Shown here: piece by piece, positions 8,903 to 19,223 of the stretch | Layout of the letters: each line of letters begins with the position of its first letter | How positions within the stretch are numbered: the first letter of the stretch is position 1 | Source of the DNA: Clostridiales bacterium | Lineage (GTDB): Bacteria > Bacillota > Clostridia > Oscillospirales > Oscillospiraceae | Assembly: GCA_022774865.1 (NCBI GenBank) | Contig: JALFLH010000013.1 | Coordinates: forward strand, 1-64,000 | Direction: 5' to 3' | Length of the DNA: 64,000 bases | Translations under genes and position numbers: made by a program | Notes under the pieces: model-generated | Told to the model about the DNA's origin: nothing | The model's database searches: none | The model's input: only the letters and a program-made list of their open reading frames with translations

Positions 8903-10180
8903 TCACGCCTTCTCCCCGCGGATGCGGGCGCTGCGGGCGTGCGCCTCCAGTCCCTCCTGACGGGCGAAATACGCGACCTGCGCCGAAACTGCGTCCAGCG
9001 CGTCTGCCGTGTAATAGGTAAACTGGCTTTTTTTCACGAAATCGTCCACGGACAATGGACTGGAAAAACGGGCCGTGCCGCTGGTGGGCAGCGTGTGGTT
9101 GGGGCCGGCGAAATAGTCGCCCAGCGCCTCGGGACAGCTCCTCCCCATGAAAATGGAACCGGCATTGCGGATTCCATTCAGGTAGTCAAAGGGATTGTCC
9201 ACCATCAGCTCCAGATGCTCCGGGGCAATCTCGTTGGCGATGGCGATGACCACCTTCAGATCGTCCGCCACGATGATCTTGCCGTTATGCTCAATGGACG
9301 CGCGGGCAATTTCCGCCCGGGGAAGCAGCGGAATCTGAACCTCCAGCTCCCGCTGCACCGCCTCGGCCAGAGACGCGCTGTCCGTCACCAGCACCGCGCT
9401 GGCCATTTTGTCGTGCTCCGCCTGGCTCAGCATATCCGCCGCCACATGGACGGGGTTGCTTTTTCCGTCCGCCACAATGAGGATCTCGCTGGGGCCGGCG
9501 ATCATGTCGATGGCCACCTGACCGAATACCTGCTTCTTCGCTTCGGCCACATAGGCGTTCCCCGGGCCAACGATCTTATCCACCTTGGGCACGCTTTCCG
9601 TGCCGTAGGCCAACGCGGCCACCGCCTGCGCGCCGCCCAGCTTGAAAATCCGGGTCACGCCCGCGATTTTGGCCGCCGCCAGAATGGCGGGTTTGATTTT
9701 TCCGTCCCGGCCCGGCGGCGTCACCATGACGATCTGCTCACAGCCCGCGATTTTGGCGGGGATTGTATCCATCAGCACCGTGGAAGGGTAGGCCGCCGTG
9801 CCGCCGGGGACATACACGCCCACCTTTTCAATGGGTGTGACCTTTTGCCCCAGAATCACCCCCGGCCCGCCGTTCATTACGAAGCTGCCGCGAATCTGCT
9901 TTTCATGGAAAGCCCGGATGTTCCGGGCCGCTTGCTCCAGAATCTCCAGAAACGCCGGCTCCAGCGTGCCGAAAGCTTCGTCGATCTCCTCCTCCGTCAC
10001 CGCCAGCGATGGCAGTGACGCGCCGTCACACCGGTATGTATAATCATAAAGCGCCCGGTCGCCCTCTGCCCGGACGGTGCGGATGATCTCCGCCACCGCG
10101 TCCGATACCTGGTTCTGGGGAATCTCTCTGGCAAAAATCTCGCTGGACGGCAGCTTGTCATAGTCCAGAATCCGAATCAT
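8903..10180 (-). CDS. hisD: histidinol dehydrogenase
   Basis: VGVYVPGGTAAYPSTVLM...GPGNAYVAEAKKQVFGQVAIDMIAGPSEILI. Confidence 0.97.
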   Translation of the reverse strand: MIRILDYDKLPSSEIFAREIPQNQVSDAVAEIIRTVRAEGDRALYDYTYRCDGASLPSLAVTEEEIDEAFGTLEPAFLEILEQAARNIRAFHEKQIRGSFVMNGGPGVILGQKVTPIEKVGVYVPGGTAAYPSTVLMDTIPAKIAGCEQIVMVTPPGRDGKIKPAILAAAKIAGVTRIFKLGGAQAVAALAYGTESVPKVDKIVGPGNAYVAEAKKQVFGQVAIDMIAGPSEILIVADGKSNPVHVAADMLSQAEHDKMASAVLVTDSASLAEAVQRELEVQIPLLPRAEIARASIEHNGKIIVADDLKVVIAIANEIAPEHLELMVDNPFDYLNGIRNAGSIFMGRSCPEALGDYFAGPNHTLPTSGTARFSSPLSVDDFVKKSQFTYYTADALDAVSAQVAYFARQEGLEAHARSARIRGEKA

Positions 10181-10812
10181 ACTTTGTTCACCTGCTCCTC
10201 CAGACCCTGCCGGATGGCACGGATCCGATTCAATTTGAATTTGTAGCTTGCCACGTTGGAAATCAGTCGGGCGCTGATGGGGACGATGGTCTCCAGTACT
10301 TCCAGGTCGTTCTCCCGCAGGGTGGTACCGGTCTCCACAATGTCCACGATCACATCGGACAGGCCCAGAATCGGGGCAATCTCGATGGAACCGTTCAGAT
10401 GGATGATGTCAATATCCCGGCATTTTCCGGCGTAAAACGCCCGGGCAATGTTGGGAAACTTGGTGGCGACCCGCAGGGTATCGCCCACCGGCTCCCGGAA
10501 ATGCTTCGGGGCAGCCACGGCCATACGGCATTTCCCCATGCCCAGATCCAGCAGCTCATACACATCCGGGCTGTATTCCAGCAGAATATCCTTTCCCACA
10601 ATGCCGATATCCGCCGCGCCCCGCTCCACATAGATGGCCACATCCGACGGCTTCGCCCAGAAATAGCGTACGCCCGCAGCTTCATTTTCAAAAATCAGCT
10701 TCCGGTTCGGCTGCTCCAATGTGGGGCAGGGATAACCCGCAGCCTTCAGAAGGGCGTAGGCTTTTTCTCCCAGGCGGCCCTTGGGAAGGGCGATATTAAC
10801 CATTTCCGTCAT
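10177..10812 (-). CDS. hisG: ATP phosphoribosyltransferase (short form, HisZ-dependent)
   Basis: NIALPKGRLGEKAYALLKAAGY...WAKPSDVAIYVERGAADIGIVGKDILLE; 211 aa. Confidence 0.96.
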   Translation of the reverse strand: MTEMVNIALPKGRLGEKAYALLKAAGYPCPTLEQPNRKLIFENEAAGVRYFWAKPSDVAIYVERGAADIGIVGKDILLEYSPDVYELLDLGMGKCRMAVAAPKHFREPVGDTLRVATKFPNIARAFYAGKCRDIDIIHLNGSIEIAPILGLSDVIVDIVETGTTLRENDLEVLETIVPISARLISNVASYKFKLNRIRAIRQGLEEQVNKV

Positions 10813-11902
10813 CGCGTTTCCCTCCCCTGATTTCCACCACCCGGCTCCAGGAACGGTTTTGAGGCAGACTGGTGGTCACCAGCACCGTTCCGCGTTCGGC
10901 CGCTTCCTCCGCGGCCGCGGTCAACTGCGCCGGATCTGCTGTGCCATCATGGAGGATCACGGTGTCCACGTCAAAATTCTCCGCGGCTCCGTCCTGCCGC
11001 TCCAGCAGATCCAGATACAGGGCGAAGCCGATGGCGCGGCTGGCGCGCCCCATCTTCCGCATCAGCTTGTCATACTGCCCACCGGAGAGAATACCCGTTG
11101 GAATTCCGGCCAGATAGCCCTTGAACACCACGCCGCTGTAATACTTCATATCATTGCCCACGGAGAAATCAACCCGTACCGTCCCGGCAAATCCGTTTTC
11201 CGCCAGCAGGACGCACAGCGATTCCAATTCCGCCAGTGCCTGCAGGGCGGCGTCCGAGTTCAGCGCCGGCTTCAGCCGCTCCAGAACTTCTTCCGCCCGA
11301 CCGCTCAGCTCCACCAGAAGCAGCAGCTTTTCCACAGCGGCTTCGTCCAGACCGGCGCAGGCCTCCCGCAGTTCATGGGCGTTTTTCTGTCGCAGACAGC
11401 GCAGAACCCGCTCCCGTTCCGTCACACCACACTCGTCCAGAACGGCGGCGATCAGACCCATGTGGGACAGGTCCAGAACGAATTCCCCGCCCAGGAGCGC
11501 CAGGCTTCTGGCGGCCAGCAGCACCACCTCGGCAATTTCATAATCACCCAGATCGCCCACGCATTCCAGTCCCGCCTGCATAATCTCCCTGATGTCCCGG
11601 CTGGCGCTGTCCGCCCGGTACACATTTTCATTGTAATACAGCTTCTGTACCGCGCCCGGCCTGTCCGGAGAATTCTTGATGATCGACAGCGTCACGTCCG
11701 GCTTCAGCGCCAGCAGCTTTCCATTCCGGTCGGCAAAGGTAATAATCTGGTCGGACACCAGAAAGTCTTTGTTGCGCACATAGAGGTCATATTCCTCAAA
11801 GCGGCTCATTTTGTACGGGAGATAGCCATACCGGCGGTATCGCTCCCGCAGCGCAAAAACAGCCTGCTCATCCTTTTTGAGATAAGGTATCGTCTGTATC
11901 AC
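10796..11902 (-). CDS. hisZ: ATP phosphoribosyltransferase regulatory subunit
   Basis: Class II HisRS-like: GYLPYKMSRFEEYDLYVRNKDFLVSDQIITFADRNGKLLALKPDVTLSI; adjacent to short HisG. Confidence 0.92.
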   Translation of the reverse strand: MIQTIPYLKKDEQAVFALRERYRRYGYLPYKMSRFEEYDLYVRNKDFLVSDQIITFADRNGKLLALKPDVTLSIIKNSPDRPGAVQKLYYNENVYRADSASRDIREIMQAGLECVGDLGDYEIAEVVLLAARSLALLGGEFVLDLSHMGLIAAVLDECGVTERERVLRCLRQKNAHELREACAGLDEAAVEKLLLLVELSGRAEEVLERLKPALNSDAALQALAELESLCVLLAENGFAGTVRVDFSVGNDMKYYSGVVFKGYLAGIPTGILSGGQYDKLMRKMGRASRAIGFALYLDLLERQDGAAENFDVDTVILHDGTADPAQLTAAAEEAAERGTVLVTTSLPQNRSWSRVVEIRGGKRDDGNG

Positions 11903-12197
11903 CTGGTAGTTTCCCCGCTTTCTTCATTCGTTCCAGAACCGTTCGGTAGCCGCTCCCGTATTGCAGGCACTTGTTGACCCGGCAGATGGTTGCCGAACTG
12001 ACGCCGGTATCCTCATAGACCTCGTTGTAGTTTTTTCCCGCATCCAGCTGACAGGCTACCTGAAACCGCTGCGCCATGGCCTGTTGTTCCTTAATGGTGC
12101 AGATATCCTCAAAAAAGGCGTAACACTCTTCCACACTTTGCAGCGAGAGGATTGCTTCAAAGAGAATGTCTGTCTCCATGCTTCGCATTTGATTCAT
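11868..12197 (-). CDS. YerC/YecD family TrpR-related transcriptional regulator
   Basis: ILSLQSVEECYAFFEDICTIKEQQAMAQRFQVACQLDAGKNYNEVYEDTGVSSATICRVNKCLQYGSGY; AAAGGAG RBS before ATG at 12197. Confidence 0.9.
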   Translation of the reverse strand: MNQMRSMETDILFEAILSLQSVEECYAFFEDICTIKEQQAMAQRFQVACQLDAGKNYNEVYEDTGVSSATICRVNKCLQYGSGYRTVLERMKKAGKLPGDTDDTLSQKG

Positions 12198-12362
12198 TCG
12201 GAAGCTCCTTTCCATAATCTGGTGGAATTTTATCACTTTATCGTGTTAAAGTCAAGTTACTTTTTCTCTGCGTGTTCTTTGGCTACCCCCTATATCGCAT
12301 TCTTGTCCTTCTTTCCAAAAAAAAATGCTGTTGAACGGTGCCGGTTTTGTCGAATCTCAAAA

Positions 12363-12441
12363 TTGACATTGCTCCCATGTTTTCTTATAATATGGTCATC
12401 ACAAAGGCGTGAGGATGCAGGTCATCCCCACGCCCTTTTTT
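12363..12441 (+). promoter_or_regulatory. consensus sigmaA promoter followed directly by an intrinsic terminator-like hairpin
   Basis: TTGACA (12363-12368), 17-nt spacer, TATAAT (12386-12391); then GGCGTG-A-GGATG-caggt-CATCC-C-CACGCC (12406-12434) and TTTTTT (12436-12441). Confidence 0.6.
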
Positions 12442-12925
12442 GGTGCTGTGTTTTTGCTCAGACAACACTCGTTTTTGTACGAAAAACGGAACACACATTC
12501 ATATATACGGTATCCTATGCATATTATTCACGATTTTGTCCGTTTATTTTGCAATTTCGCCAAAAAATCATGCATTTCTGTTCAGATTTTTTGTGTGACT
12601 GGATGAAATCTCATACTTTACATTCTCTTTAGAACGTGGTAAACTACACATAATATTATGAAATAAGTGTTGGGAATCAAGGTTTTTCCCCTGAAGCCGC
12701 AAACTGTGACCCGGTTTTTTCATTTCTGCCGTTTGCCCCTGCCAACGCATTCCCCATCCGCCGTTGGAACGGGATGAAATTCTCCCCCTGCACGAGTTTC
12801 ATTTTTGAGTTTGCAAATATTCGCCCCCCAATATTCTGTTTCCTATAATTTGGCATCCGCCATTTTATAGAACCGGCTTGTTGCAGGCCGGTTCGCGTAT
12901 ATCGAATATGAAAGGAATGATCACT

Positions 12926-14932
12926 ATGAAAGCAACAAAAAGACTGCTTGCCATGCTTCTGGCCGTGACCATGATTCTGGCGCTGGCCGCGTGCGGCAAG
13001 ACGCCCGCCACCGACAGCACCTCGGGTGCAGCCGTTCCCGGCGCCACGGGAGATGATGCGAATCCTGTCACGGAAAACGCCGTCTACCGGACGCTGTACG
13101 CCTCCGAGGTCACAACGCTGAACTATCTGATCACCGGTCAGACCAACGAGCTGTCCATTGCAGCCAACGTGGTGGACTGTCTGGTGGAGTATGACGCCTA
13201 CGGCAACGTCAAGGAAGCTCTGGCCGAAAGCTGGGAGCAGAACGAGGACGCGACCGTCTGGACGTTCAAGATCCGTCAGGGTGTGATGTGGGTTGACAAG
13301 GACGGCAACGAGGTTGCCCCCGTCACCGCCAACGACTGGGTTTCCTCCGCCCGCTACGCCTGCGATGCCGTCAATGCTTCTGATACCTTCTACACCATGA
13401 GCGGCGTGATCGCCGGCGCCGACGCCTACTACGAGTGGACCGCCTACCAGATGGCGCTGGCCACCGCTGTGGACGGCACGGATGAAAACGGCAACCCCGT
13501 CAAGCTCATCACCAACGAGGATGGCGAGCAGGAGATTCTGGAAGAGGTTCCTGAAGCCTCCGCGGAGGACATCGGCGTCAAAGCTCTGGATGACTACACG
13601 CTGGAGTTCACGCTGGAAACCTCCCGTCCCTACTTCCTGTCCATGGTTTCTTTCGGCCCCTATATGCCCGTATACGGTCCCTTCCTGGAGGAGTGCGGCG
13701 ACAAGTTCGGCACCAGCAATGAATACCTGCTCTACTGCGGCGCGTTCATTCTGTCCACCTATCAGCCCCAGCAGCAGCGGATTCTGACCAAGAACCCCTC
13801 CTACTGGGATAAGGATAACGTGTTCCTCGATGCCGTTCAGGCCACCTACAACGCTGAGGCTTCCTCCATTGCCGTCACCATGTATCAGCAAGGTGACGTT
13901 GACCAGGCTGACATCTCCTCCAACCTGCTGTCCGCCATGATGGCCGATCCCGCCACCGCCAGTCTGATTCATCCCACCCGTTCCGATACCTCCTTTTCTT
14001 ATTGGTATCTGTTCAATTTCGATCCCAACTTCGACGCGGAATTTGAGCCTGAGAACTGGAAGATCGCCGTCAACAACGAGAACTTCCGCCAGTCCGTCGT
14101 CCACGCTTTCAACCGGATGCCCGCTCTGGCCACCAACGACCGCGTTGACCCCGCGTCTCTGAAGAGCAACACCATCACCCCCGCCGGCTTTGCTTCCGCC
14201 TCCAAGGACTTTGCCTATTACGGTGAGCTGGCCGCCTACACTGAGGGCGACAACTTTGACGAAGCTCTGGCACAGGACTACAAGGCAAAAGCCGTTGCGG
14301 AACTGACCGCCGCCGGCGCTACCTTCCCCATCAAGATGCTGATGTGCTACAACCCCACCAGCTCCAACTGGGCTGAGGAGTGCCAGGTTGTGGAGCAGAC
14401 CATTGAAAATGTGCTCGGCACCGACTATGTGGACATCATCATTCAGGCCGGCCCCGAAACCGGCTTTCTGGGCGCCATCCGCCGCACCGGCAACTATGCC
14501 TTCATGAAGTGCAACTGGGGCGCGGACTACGCCGATCCCGAGACCTGGACCGATCCGTTCACCTACTACGAGAACGGCAACCAGTCCTCCTACAGCTTCA
14601 TCTATAAGAGTGAAGATCCCGAGACCCAGGCTCTGTATGCCGAGTATATGGAGCTGGTTGACAAGGCCAAGGCCATCACCGATGACATGGAAGCCCGCTA
14701 TGAGGCTTTCGCCGCCGCCGAGGCTTTCCTGCTGGATCACGCCTTTGCCGTCCCCTTCTCCATCAGCAGCCGCAGCTATCAGATGTGCAATCTGAACGTC
14801 TTTGAAGGCCAGTACGCCTCCTTCGGTCTGGCCAGCCAGCGTTACAAGGGTCAGCACCTCTATGATACCTCCATGAGTCTGGAGCAGTATCAGGCCGCTT
14901 ATGCCGATTGGCAGGCCAAGCTGGCCGGCTGA
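12926..14932 (+). CDS. peptide ABC transporter substrate-binding lipoprotein (OppA/DppE family)
   Basis: MKATKRLLAMLLAVTMILALAACGKT lipobox; SBP family 5 features. Confidence 0.92.
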   Translation: MKATKRLLAMLLAVTMILALAACGKTPATDSTSGAAVPGATGDDANPVTENAVYRTLYASEVTTLNYLITGQTNELSIAANVVDCLVEYDAYGNVKEALAESWEQNEDATVWTFKIRQGVMWVDKDGNEVAPVTANDWVSSARYACDAVNASDTFYTMSGVIAGADAYYEWTAYQMALATAVDGTDENGNPVKLITNEDGEQEILEEVPEASAEDIGVKALDDYTLEFTLETSRPYFLSMVSFGPYMPVYGPFLEECGDKFGTSNEYLLYCGAFILSTYQPQQQRILTKNPSYWDKDNVFLDAVQATYNAEASSIAVTMYQQGDVDQADISSNLLSAMMADPATASLIHPTRSDTSFSYWYLFNFDPNFDAEFEPENWKIAVNNENFRQSVVHAFNRMPALATNDRVDPASLKSNTITPAGFASASKDFAYYGELAAYTEGDNFDEALAQDYKAKAVAELTAAGATFPIKMLMCYNPTSSNWAEECQVVEQTIENVLGTDYVDIIIQAGPETGFLGAIRRTGNYAFMKCNWGADYADPETWTDPFTYYENGNQSSYSFIYKSEDPETQALYAEYMELVDKAKAITDDMEARYEAFAAAEAFLLDHAFAVPFSISSRSYQMCNLNVFEGQYASFGLASQRYKGQHLYDTSMSLEQYQAAYADWQAKLAG

Positions 14933-14961
14933 CCGCTGCGCTGCCGTACAAGTGAAACCCG

Positions 14962-14991
14962 GAGAGAAGTCCCCGTTTGGGGACTTCTCTC
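14962..14991 (+). other. intergenic hairpin between substrate-binding protein and permease genes
   Basis: 13-bp perfect stem GAGAGAAGTCCCC-gttt-GGGGACTTCTCTC without a U tract. Confidence 0.7.
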
Positions 14992-15149
14992 AATCCGCAA
15001 GTTGGGCACACCCGCTTCAAGAAAATGCTTCCCTTTTTCGGCAAAATGGAGTATAATAAGATTTTCGAAGTCTTTACCAGTGTCCCTTACCGTCAAGAGA
15101 TAGTGGTATCGGTTTTGAACCACGCAATACGCAGGAGGCCTGTTCAATT

Positions 15150-16118
15150 ATGGCAAAATACATCACCAAGCGCGTTCTGCGCTCTCTGATTACCATGTTC
15201 ATCATCATCACCGTTCTGTTTGCCCTGCTGCGGCTGATGCCCGTTGAGGGCTATTTTGAGAACTACGACAAAATGAACGCGACCCAGGTGCAGGTAAAGC
15301 TGACCGCGCTGGGTCTGACCGACCCGCTTCCCAAGCAGCTTCTGAATTTCTATAAGCAGCTTCTTCACGGCGATCTGGGTGAATCCAACGTCTACCGCAA
15401 GGGTGTTGCCATCACGCAGATCATCACCGAAAAAATCCCGATTTCCCTGAAGCTGGGGCTGGTTTCGCTGGCACTTTCGCTGGCGCTGGGGCTTCCGCTG
15501 GGCATCATCATGGCGCGCAGCACCCGCACCCGCTTCAAAATCGGAGACCGGCTGGGCACGGTGTTTATCGTGCTGATTCAGGCCATGCCCTCCGCTGTTT
15601 ATCACATTCTGATTCAGTTCGCCGGTTCTCAGACCTATATCGGCAAGGAGATTCTTGGCTTGCCCATGCTGTTTGACGCGGCCAATCTGAAAAGCTACAT
15701 TCTTCCCGTGATTTCCCTTTCCATCGGCAACATCGCCTATTATGCCATGTGGCTGCGCCGGTATATGGTGGACGAGGCCAACAAGGATTATATCCGTCTG
15801 GCCCGCGCCAAGGGCGTCCCCAACGGCGCCATCTCCCGCAAGCATATCTTCCGCAATGCTTTTGTGCCGCTGGTTCAGTACATTCCCAACTCCATTCTGT
15901 TTACTCTGATGGGCTCTCTGTATGTGGAGTCCCTGTATTCCGTTCCCGGTATGGGCGGCCTGCTGGTCACCGCCATCAAGCGGCAGGATAATACGCTGGT
16001 TCAGGCGCTGGTTCTGATTTACGCGGTCATCTCGATTCTGGGACTTCTGCTGGGCGACATTCTCATGGGCATTGTCGATCCACGCATCAGCTTTGCCAAG
16101 AAGGAGGGAGCCCGCTGA
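15150..16118 (+). CDS. peptide ABC transporter permease (OppB/DppB family)
   Basis: MAKYITKRVLRSLITMFIIITVLFALLRLMP...DYIRLARAKGVPNGAISRKHIFRNAFVP. Confidence 0.93.
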   Translation: MAKYITKRVLRSLITMFIIITVLFALLRLMPVEGYFENYDKMNATQVQVKLTALGLTDPLPKQLLNFYKQLLHGDLGESNVYRKGVAITQIITEKIPISLKLGLVSLALSLALGLPLGIIMARSTRTRFKIGDRLGTVFIVLIQAMPSAVYHILIQFAGSQTYIGKEILGLPMLFDAANLKSYILPVISLSIGNIAYYAMWLRRYMVDEANKDYIRLARAKGVPNGAISRKHIFRNAFVPLVQYIPNSILFTLMGSLYVESLYSVPGMGGLLVTAIKRQDNTLVQALVLIYAVISILGLLLGDILMGIVDPRISFAKKEGAR

Positions 16119-17149
16119 TGAAACACCTTGGTTTTCACACTCTTCGTGATCGGAAAACGGACGTGCTGTCCGATAAGCTCTCCCAGCAGCTCAAATCGGA
16201 GCTGAATCCCGCGCTGAGCGACGAAGAACTGTTTTCCTTTGCCGATTTCAACGCCGACCGCGCCGAGCGCGGCGGTTATTCCGGCTATTCCTACTGGGGC
16301 TCCACCCTGCGGGCCTTTTTTCAGAACAAGGTCGCTGTCTTCTTTTTGATCGTCATGCTTTCCGTGCTTACCTTCACGCTGATTCAGCCCTATCTGCCCG
16401 GTCAGAAGGACCCGCTGCTGATTCACAACGACCAGTGGGGGCTTCCCCTGAACAATGTGGCACCCTGCGGGGAATTCTGGTTCGGCACCAATGCCATCGG
16501 ACAGGATCTGTGGGCGCGCATCTGGGCGGGCACCCGTACGTCGCTCTTTATCGGCTTCACCGTGGCCATGGTGGAAGCCGTAGTGGGCATTCTGGTCGGC
16601 GTTCTGTGGGGCTATGTCCGCAAGCTGGACTTCTTCTTCACGGAGCTTTACAACGTGCTTGACAACATTCCCCAGACGCTGCTGCTGATTTTGATTTCCT
16701 ATGTGATGAAGCCCGGCGTTTCCACCATCATTTTTGCCCTCTGCCTGACGGGCTGGCTGGGCATGGCGCGGTTCATCCGGAATCAGATCATCATCATCCG
16801 GGATCGGGACTACAATCTGGCGTCCCGCTGCCTGGGCGTCCCCACCTGGCGCATCATCGTCAAAAACCTGCTGCCCTATCTGGTGTCCGTCATCACCATG
16901 CGTATGGCGCTGGCCATTCCCTCCGCCATTGGCAACGAGGTATTCGTCACCTACATCGGCATCGGCCTGCCGGTGGACACCCCCTCTCTGGGCAACCTGA
17001 TTCAGACCGGCCGTTCCCTGATGACCGTAGCCTCCCTGCGCTATCAGCTCTTCTTCCCCGTTCTGGTTCTTGTGCTCATCACCACCTCCTTCTATCTCAT
17101 CGGCAACGCGTTCGCGGATGCCGCCGATCCCAAGAACCATGTGAAGTAA
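16118..17149 (+). CDS. peptide ABC transporter permease (OppC/DppC family)
   Basis: FGTNAIGQDLWARIWAGTRTSLFIGFTVAMVE... ; TM-rich; ATG overlaps preceding stop. Confidence 0.93.
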   Translation: MKHLGFHTLRDRKTDVLSDKLSQQLKSELNPALSDEELFSFADFNADRAERGGYSGYSYWGSTLRAFFQNKVAVFFLIVMLSVLTFTLIQPYLPGQKDPLLIHNDQWGLPLNNVAPCGEFWFGTNAIGQDLWARIWAGTRTSLFIGFTVAMVEAVVGILVGVLWGYVRKLDFFFTELYNVLDNIPQTLLLILISYVMKPGVSTIIFALCLTGWLGMARFIRNQIIIIRDRDYNLASRCLGVPTWRIIVKNLLPYLVSVITMRMALAIPSAIGNEVFVTYIGIGLPVDTPSLGNLIQTGRSLMTVASLRYQLFFPVLVLVLITTSFYLIGNAFADAADPKNHVK

Positions 17150-17170
17150 TTCCCCACCGCCTTTTAAGGA

Positions 17171-18232
17171 GTGATTCATATCAATCCCACAGAGAACAAA
17201 GTCATTCTCTCCATTCAGAACCTGAATGTGAAATTTACCCTCCGGGGTCAGGTGCTCAGCGCCATCCGGGGCGTATCTCTTGATGTCCATCAGGGCGAAA
17301 GCATCGCAATTGTGGGCGAATCCGGTTCCGGCAAGTCTGTATTTGTCAAATGCGCCATGGGTCTGCTGGATGCCAATGGGTATATTGAAAGCGGCTCCAT
17401 TCTCTACAACGGGATGGATCTGGCAACGTTCAAAACCGACAGGGACTGGCTGAAAATCCGCGGGCATGAAATCGCCATGGTTTTTCAGGACCCCATGACC
17501 TCGCTGAATCCGCTGAAAACCATCGGGCAGCAGATCCGGGAAGCCGTGGAGCTTCATCAGGGTCTGCATGGCGAGGCCGCTTATAATGCCGTTCTGGAAG
17601 TGCTTACCGATGTGGGCATCAGCGAGCCGAAGCGCCGCTACAAGCAGTATCCCCACGAATTCTCCGGTGGAATGCGGCAGCGCGTGGTGATTGCCATTGC
17701 GCTGGCCTGCCGTCCCAAGATCCTCATCTGTGATGAGCCGACGACGGCTCTGGATGTAACCATCCAGGCGCAGATTCTGGAACTGATCAAGGCCATGCAG
17801 AAGAAATACAACCTGACCACCATTTATATCACCCATGATCTGGGCGTGGTGGCCAATGTGGCCGACCGGATCGCCGTCATGTATGCCGGTGATATTGTGG
17901 AAATTGGCACCTGCGACGAGGTATTCTACGATCCCAAGCATCCCTACACCTGGGCGTTGTTGTCTTCCCTGCCCCAACTGGGCGTGAAAAACGAACCGCT
18001 GTATTCCATTCAGGGCACGCCGCCGAACCTGTTTCAGGAAATCAAGGGCGACGCATTCGCCCCCCGCAATCCCAAGGCACTGACAATTGACTATTTGCAG
18101 CGTCCGCCCTTTTTTGAAATTACACCCACGCATAAAGCACGCACATGGCTGCTGGACCCCCGGGCGCCCAAGGTGGAACCGCCGGAGCACGTTCGCGCGC
18201 TGCGGGAGAAGGGAGTGAACCGCAATGGCTGA
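17171..18232 (+). CDS. peptide ABC transporter ATPase (OppD/DppD family)
   Basis: Walker [13 protein letters not shown]-like EFSGGMRQR, Walker [13 protein letters not shown]. Start codon approximate. Confidence 0.93.
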   Translation: MIHINPTENKVILSIQNLNVKFTLRGQVLSAIRGVSLDVHQGESIAIVGESGSGKSVFVKCAMGLLDANGYIESGSILYNGMDLATFKTDRDWLKIRGHEIAMVFQDPMTSLNPLKTIGQQIREAVELHQGLHGEAAYNAVLEVLTDVGISEPKRRYKQYPHEFSGGMRQRVVIAIALACRPKILICDEPTTALDVTIQAQILELIKAMQKKYNLTTIYITHDLGVVANVADRIAVMYAGDIVEIGTCDEVFYDPKHPYTWALLSSLPQLGVKNEPLYSIQGTPPNLFQEIKGDAFAPRNPKALTIDYLQRPPFFEITPTHKARTWLLDPRAPKVEPPEHVRALREKGVNRNG

Positions 18233-19160
18233 TCAACGCAAAAAAATGCTGGAAATTCAGGATCTGACCGTTCAGTTCGGTTCCCGGCTCCATCCCTTTA
18301 CCGCCGTGGATCATGTATCCTTTGATATTTATCAGGGTGAAACCTTCGGTCTGGTCGGTGAGTCCGGTTCCGGCAAAACCACCATCGGCCGCGCCGTCAT
18401 CCGCATCCATCCCACTGCGGGAGGCAACATCATCTTTGACGGTCAGAAGATCAACGGCCGTATCTCCCGGTCGCTGGACCGGCAGATTACCCAGCGGATT
18501 CAGATGATTTTTCAGGACCCCATGTCCTCTCTGAACGAGCGCGCCAAGGTTGACTATATCGTCAGCGAAGGACTGATGTCCGGACACCACCACCTCACGG
18601 AGGCCCAGCGGCGGGAAAAGGTTGCCAAGGCGCTGTCCGACGTGGGTCTTTTGCCCGAGTTCGCCAGCCGGTTTCCCCATGAGTTCTCCGGCGGCCAGCG
18701 GCAGCGCATCGGCATTGCCCGGGCGCTGATTATGGAGCCGGACTTCATCATCGCCGACGAGCCGATCTCCGCGCTGGATGTGTCCATCCGCGCGCAGGTG
18801 CTGAACCTTCTGTCCTCCCTTCAGAAGGAACGGGGTCTGACCTATCTGTTCATTGCCCATGACCTTTCCGTGGTTCGCTTCATCTGCGACCGGATTGCCG
18901 TCATTCACAAGGGACAGATTGTGGAGCTGGCCGAAAGCGAGGAGCTGTTCGCCCATCCGCTGCACCCCTATACTCAGGCGCTGCTATCCGCCATTCCCCT
19001 GCCCGATCCCATTGCCGAGCGGCAGAAAAAGCTGCTCGTCTATGACCCCGCCTGCCACCATTACAGCCAAACCAACCAACCAAGCTGGCAGGAAATTCTG
19101 CCCGGCCACTTTATTCTGGCCAGTCAGGAAGAGCTGGACGCATACAAAAAGCAGCTTTAA
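18225..19160 (+). CDS. peptide ABC transporter ATPase (OppF/DppF family)
   Basis: [42 protein letters not shown]. Confidence 0.93.
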   Translation: MADQRKKMLEIQDLTVQFGSRLHPFTAVDHVSFDIYQGETFGLVGESGSGKTTIGRAVIRIHPTAGGNIIFDGQKINGRISRSLDRQITQRIQMIFQDPMSSLNERAKVDYIVSEGLMSGHHHLTEAQRREKVAKALSDVGLLPEFASRFPHEFSGGQRQRIGIARALIMEPDFIIADEPISALDVSIRAQVLNLLSSLQKERGLTYLFIAHDLSVVRFICDRIAVIHKGQIVELAESEELFAHPLHPYTQALLSAIPLPDPIAERQKKLLVYDPACHHYSQTNQPSWQEILPGHFILASQEELDAYKKQL

Positions 19161-19166
19161 CATTCT

Positions 19167-19192
19167 CAGAGCACAGGTTTTCCTGTGCTCTG
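19167..19192 (+). other. intergenic hairpin after the second ATPase gene
   Basis: 11-bp perfect stem CAGAGCACAGG-tttt-CCTGTGCTCTG; no long U tract. Confidence 0.6.
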
Positions 19193-19223
19193 TCTGTAAT
19201 CAGATCAAAACGAGGTGTTTTCC

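Noticed and set aside
12800-12925. GAACCGGC-ttgttgca-g-GCCGGTTC hairpin before the lipoprotein RBS as a riboswitch
   Set aside because: Simple hairpin only; no conserved aptamer core recognised.
12677-14857. 726-aa minus-strand ORF
   Set aside because: Antisense to the lipoprotein gene, which has a signal peptide/lipobox and RBS.
16019-18190. 723-aa minus-strand ORF
   Set aside because: Antisense to permease and ATPase genes with canonical ABC motifs.
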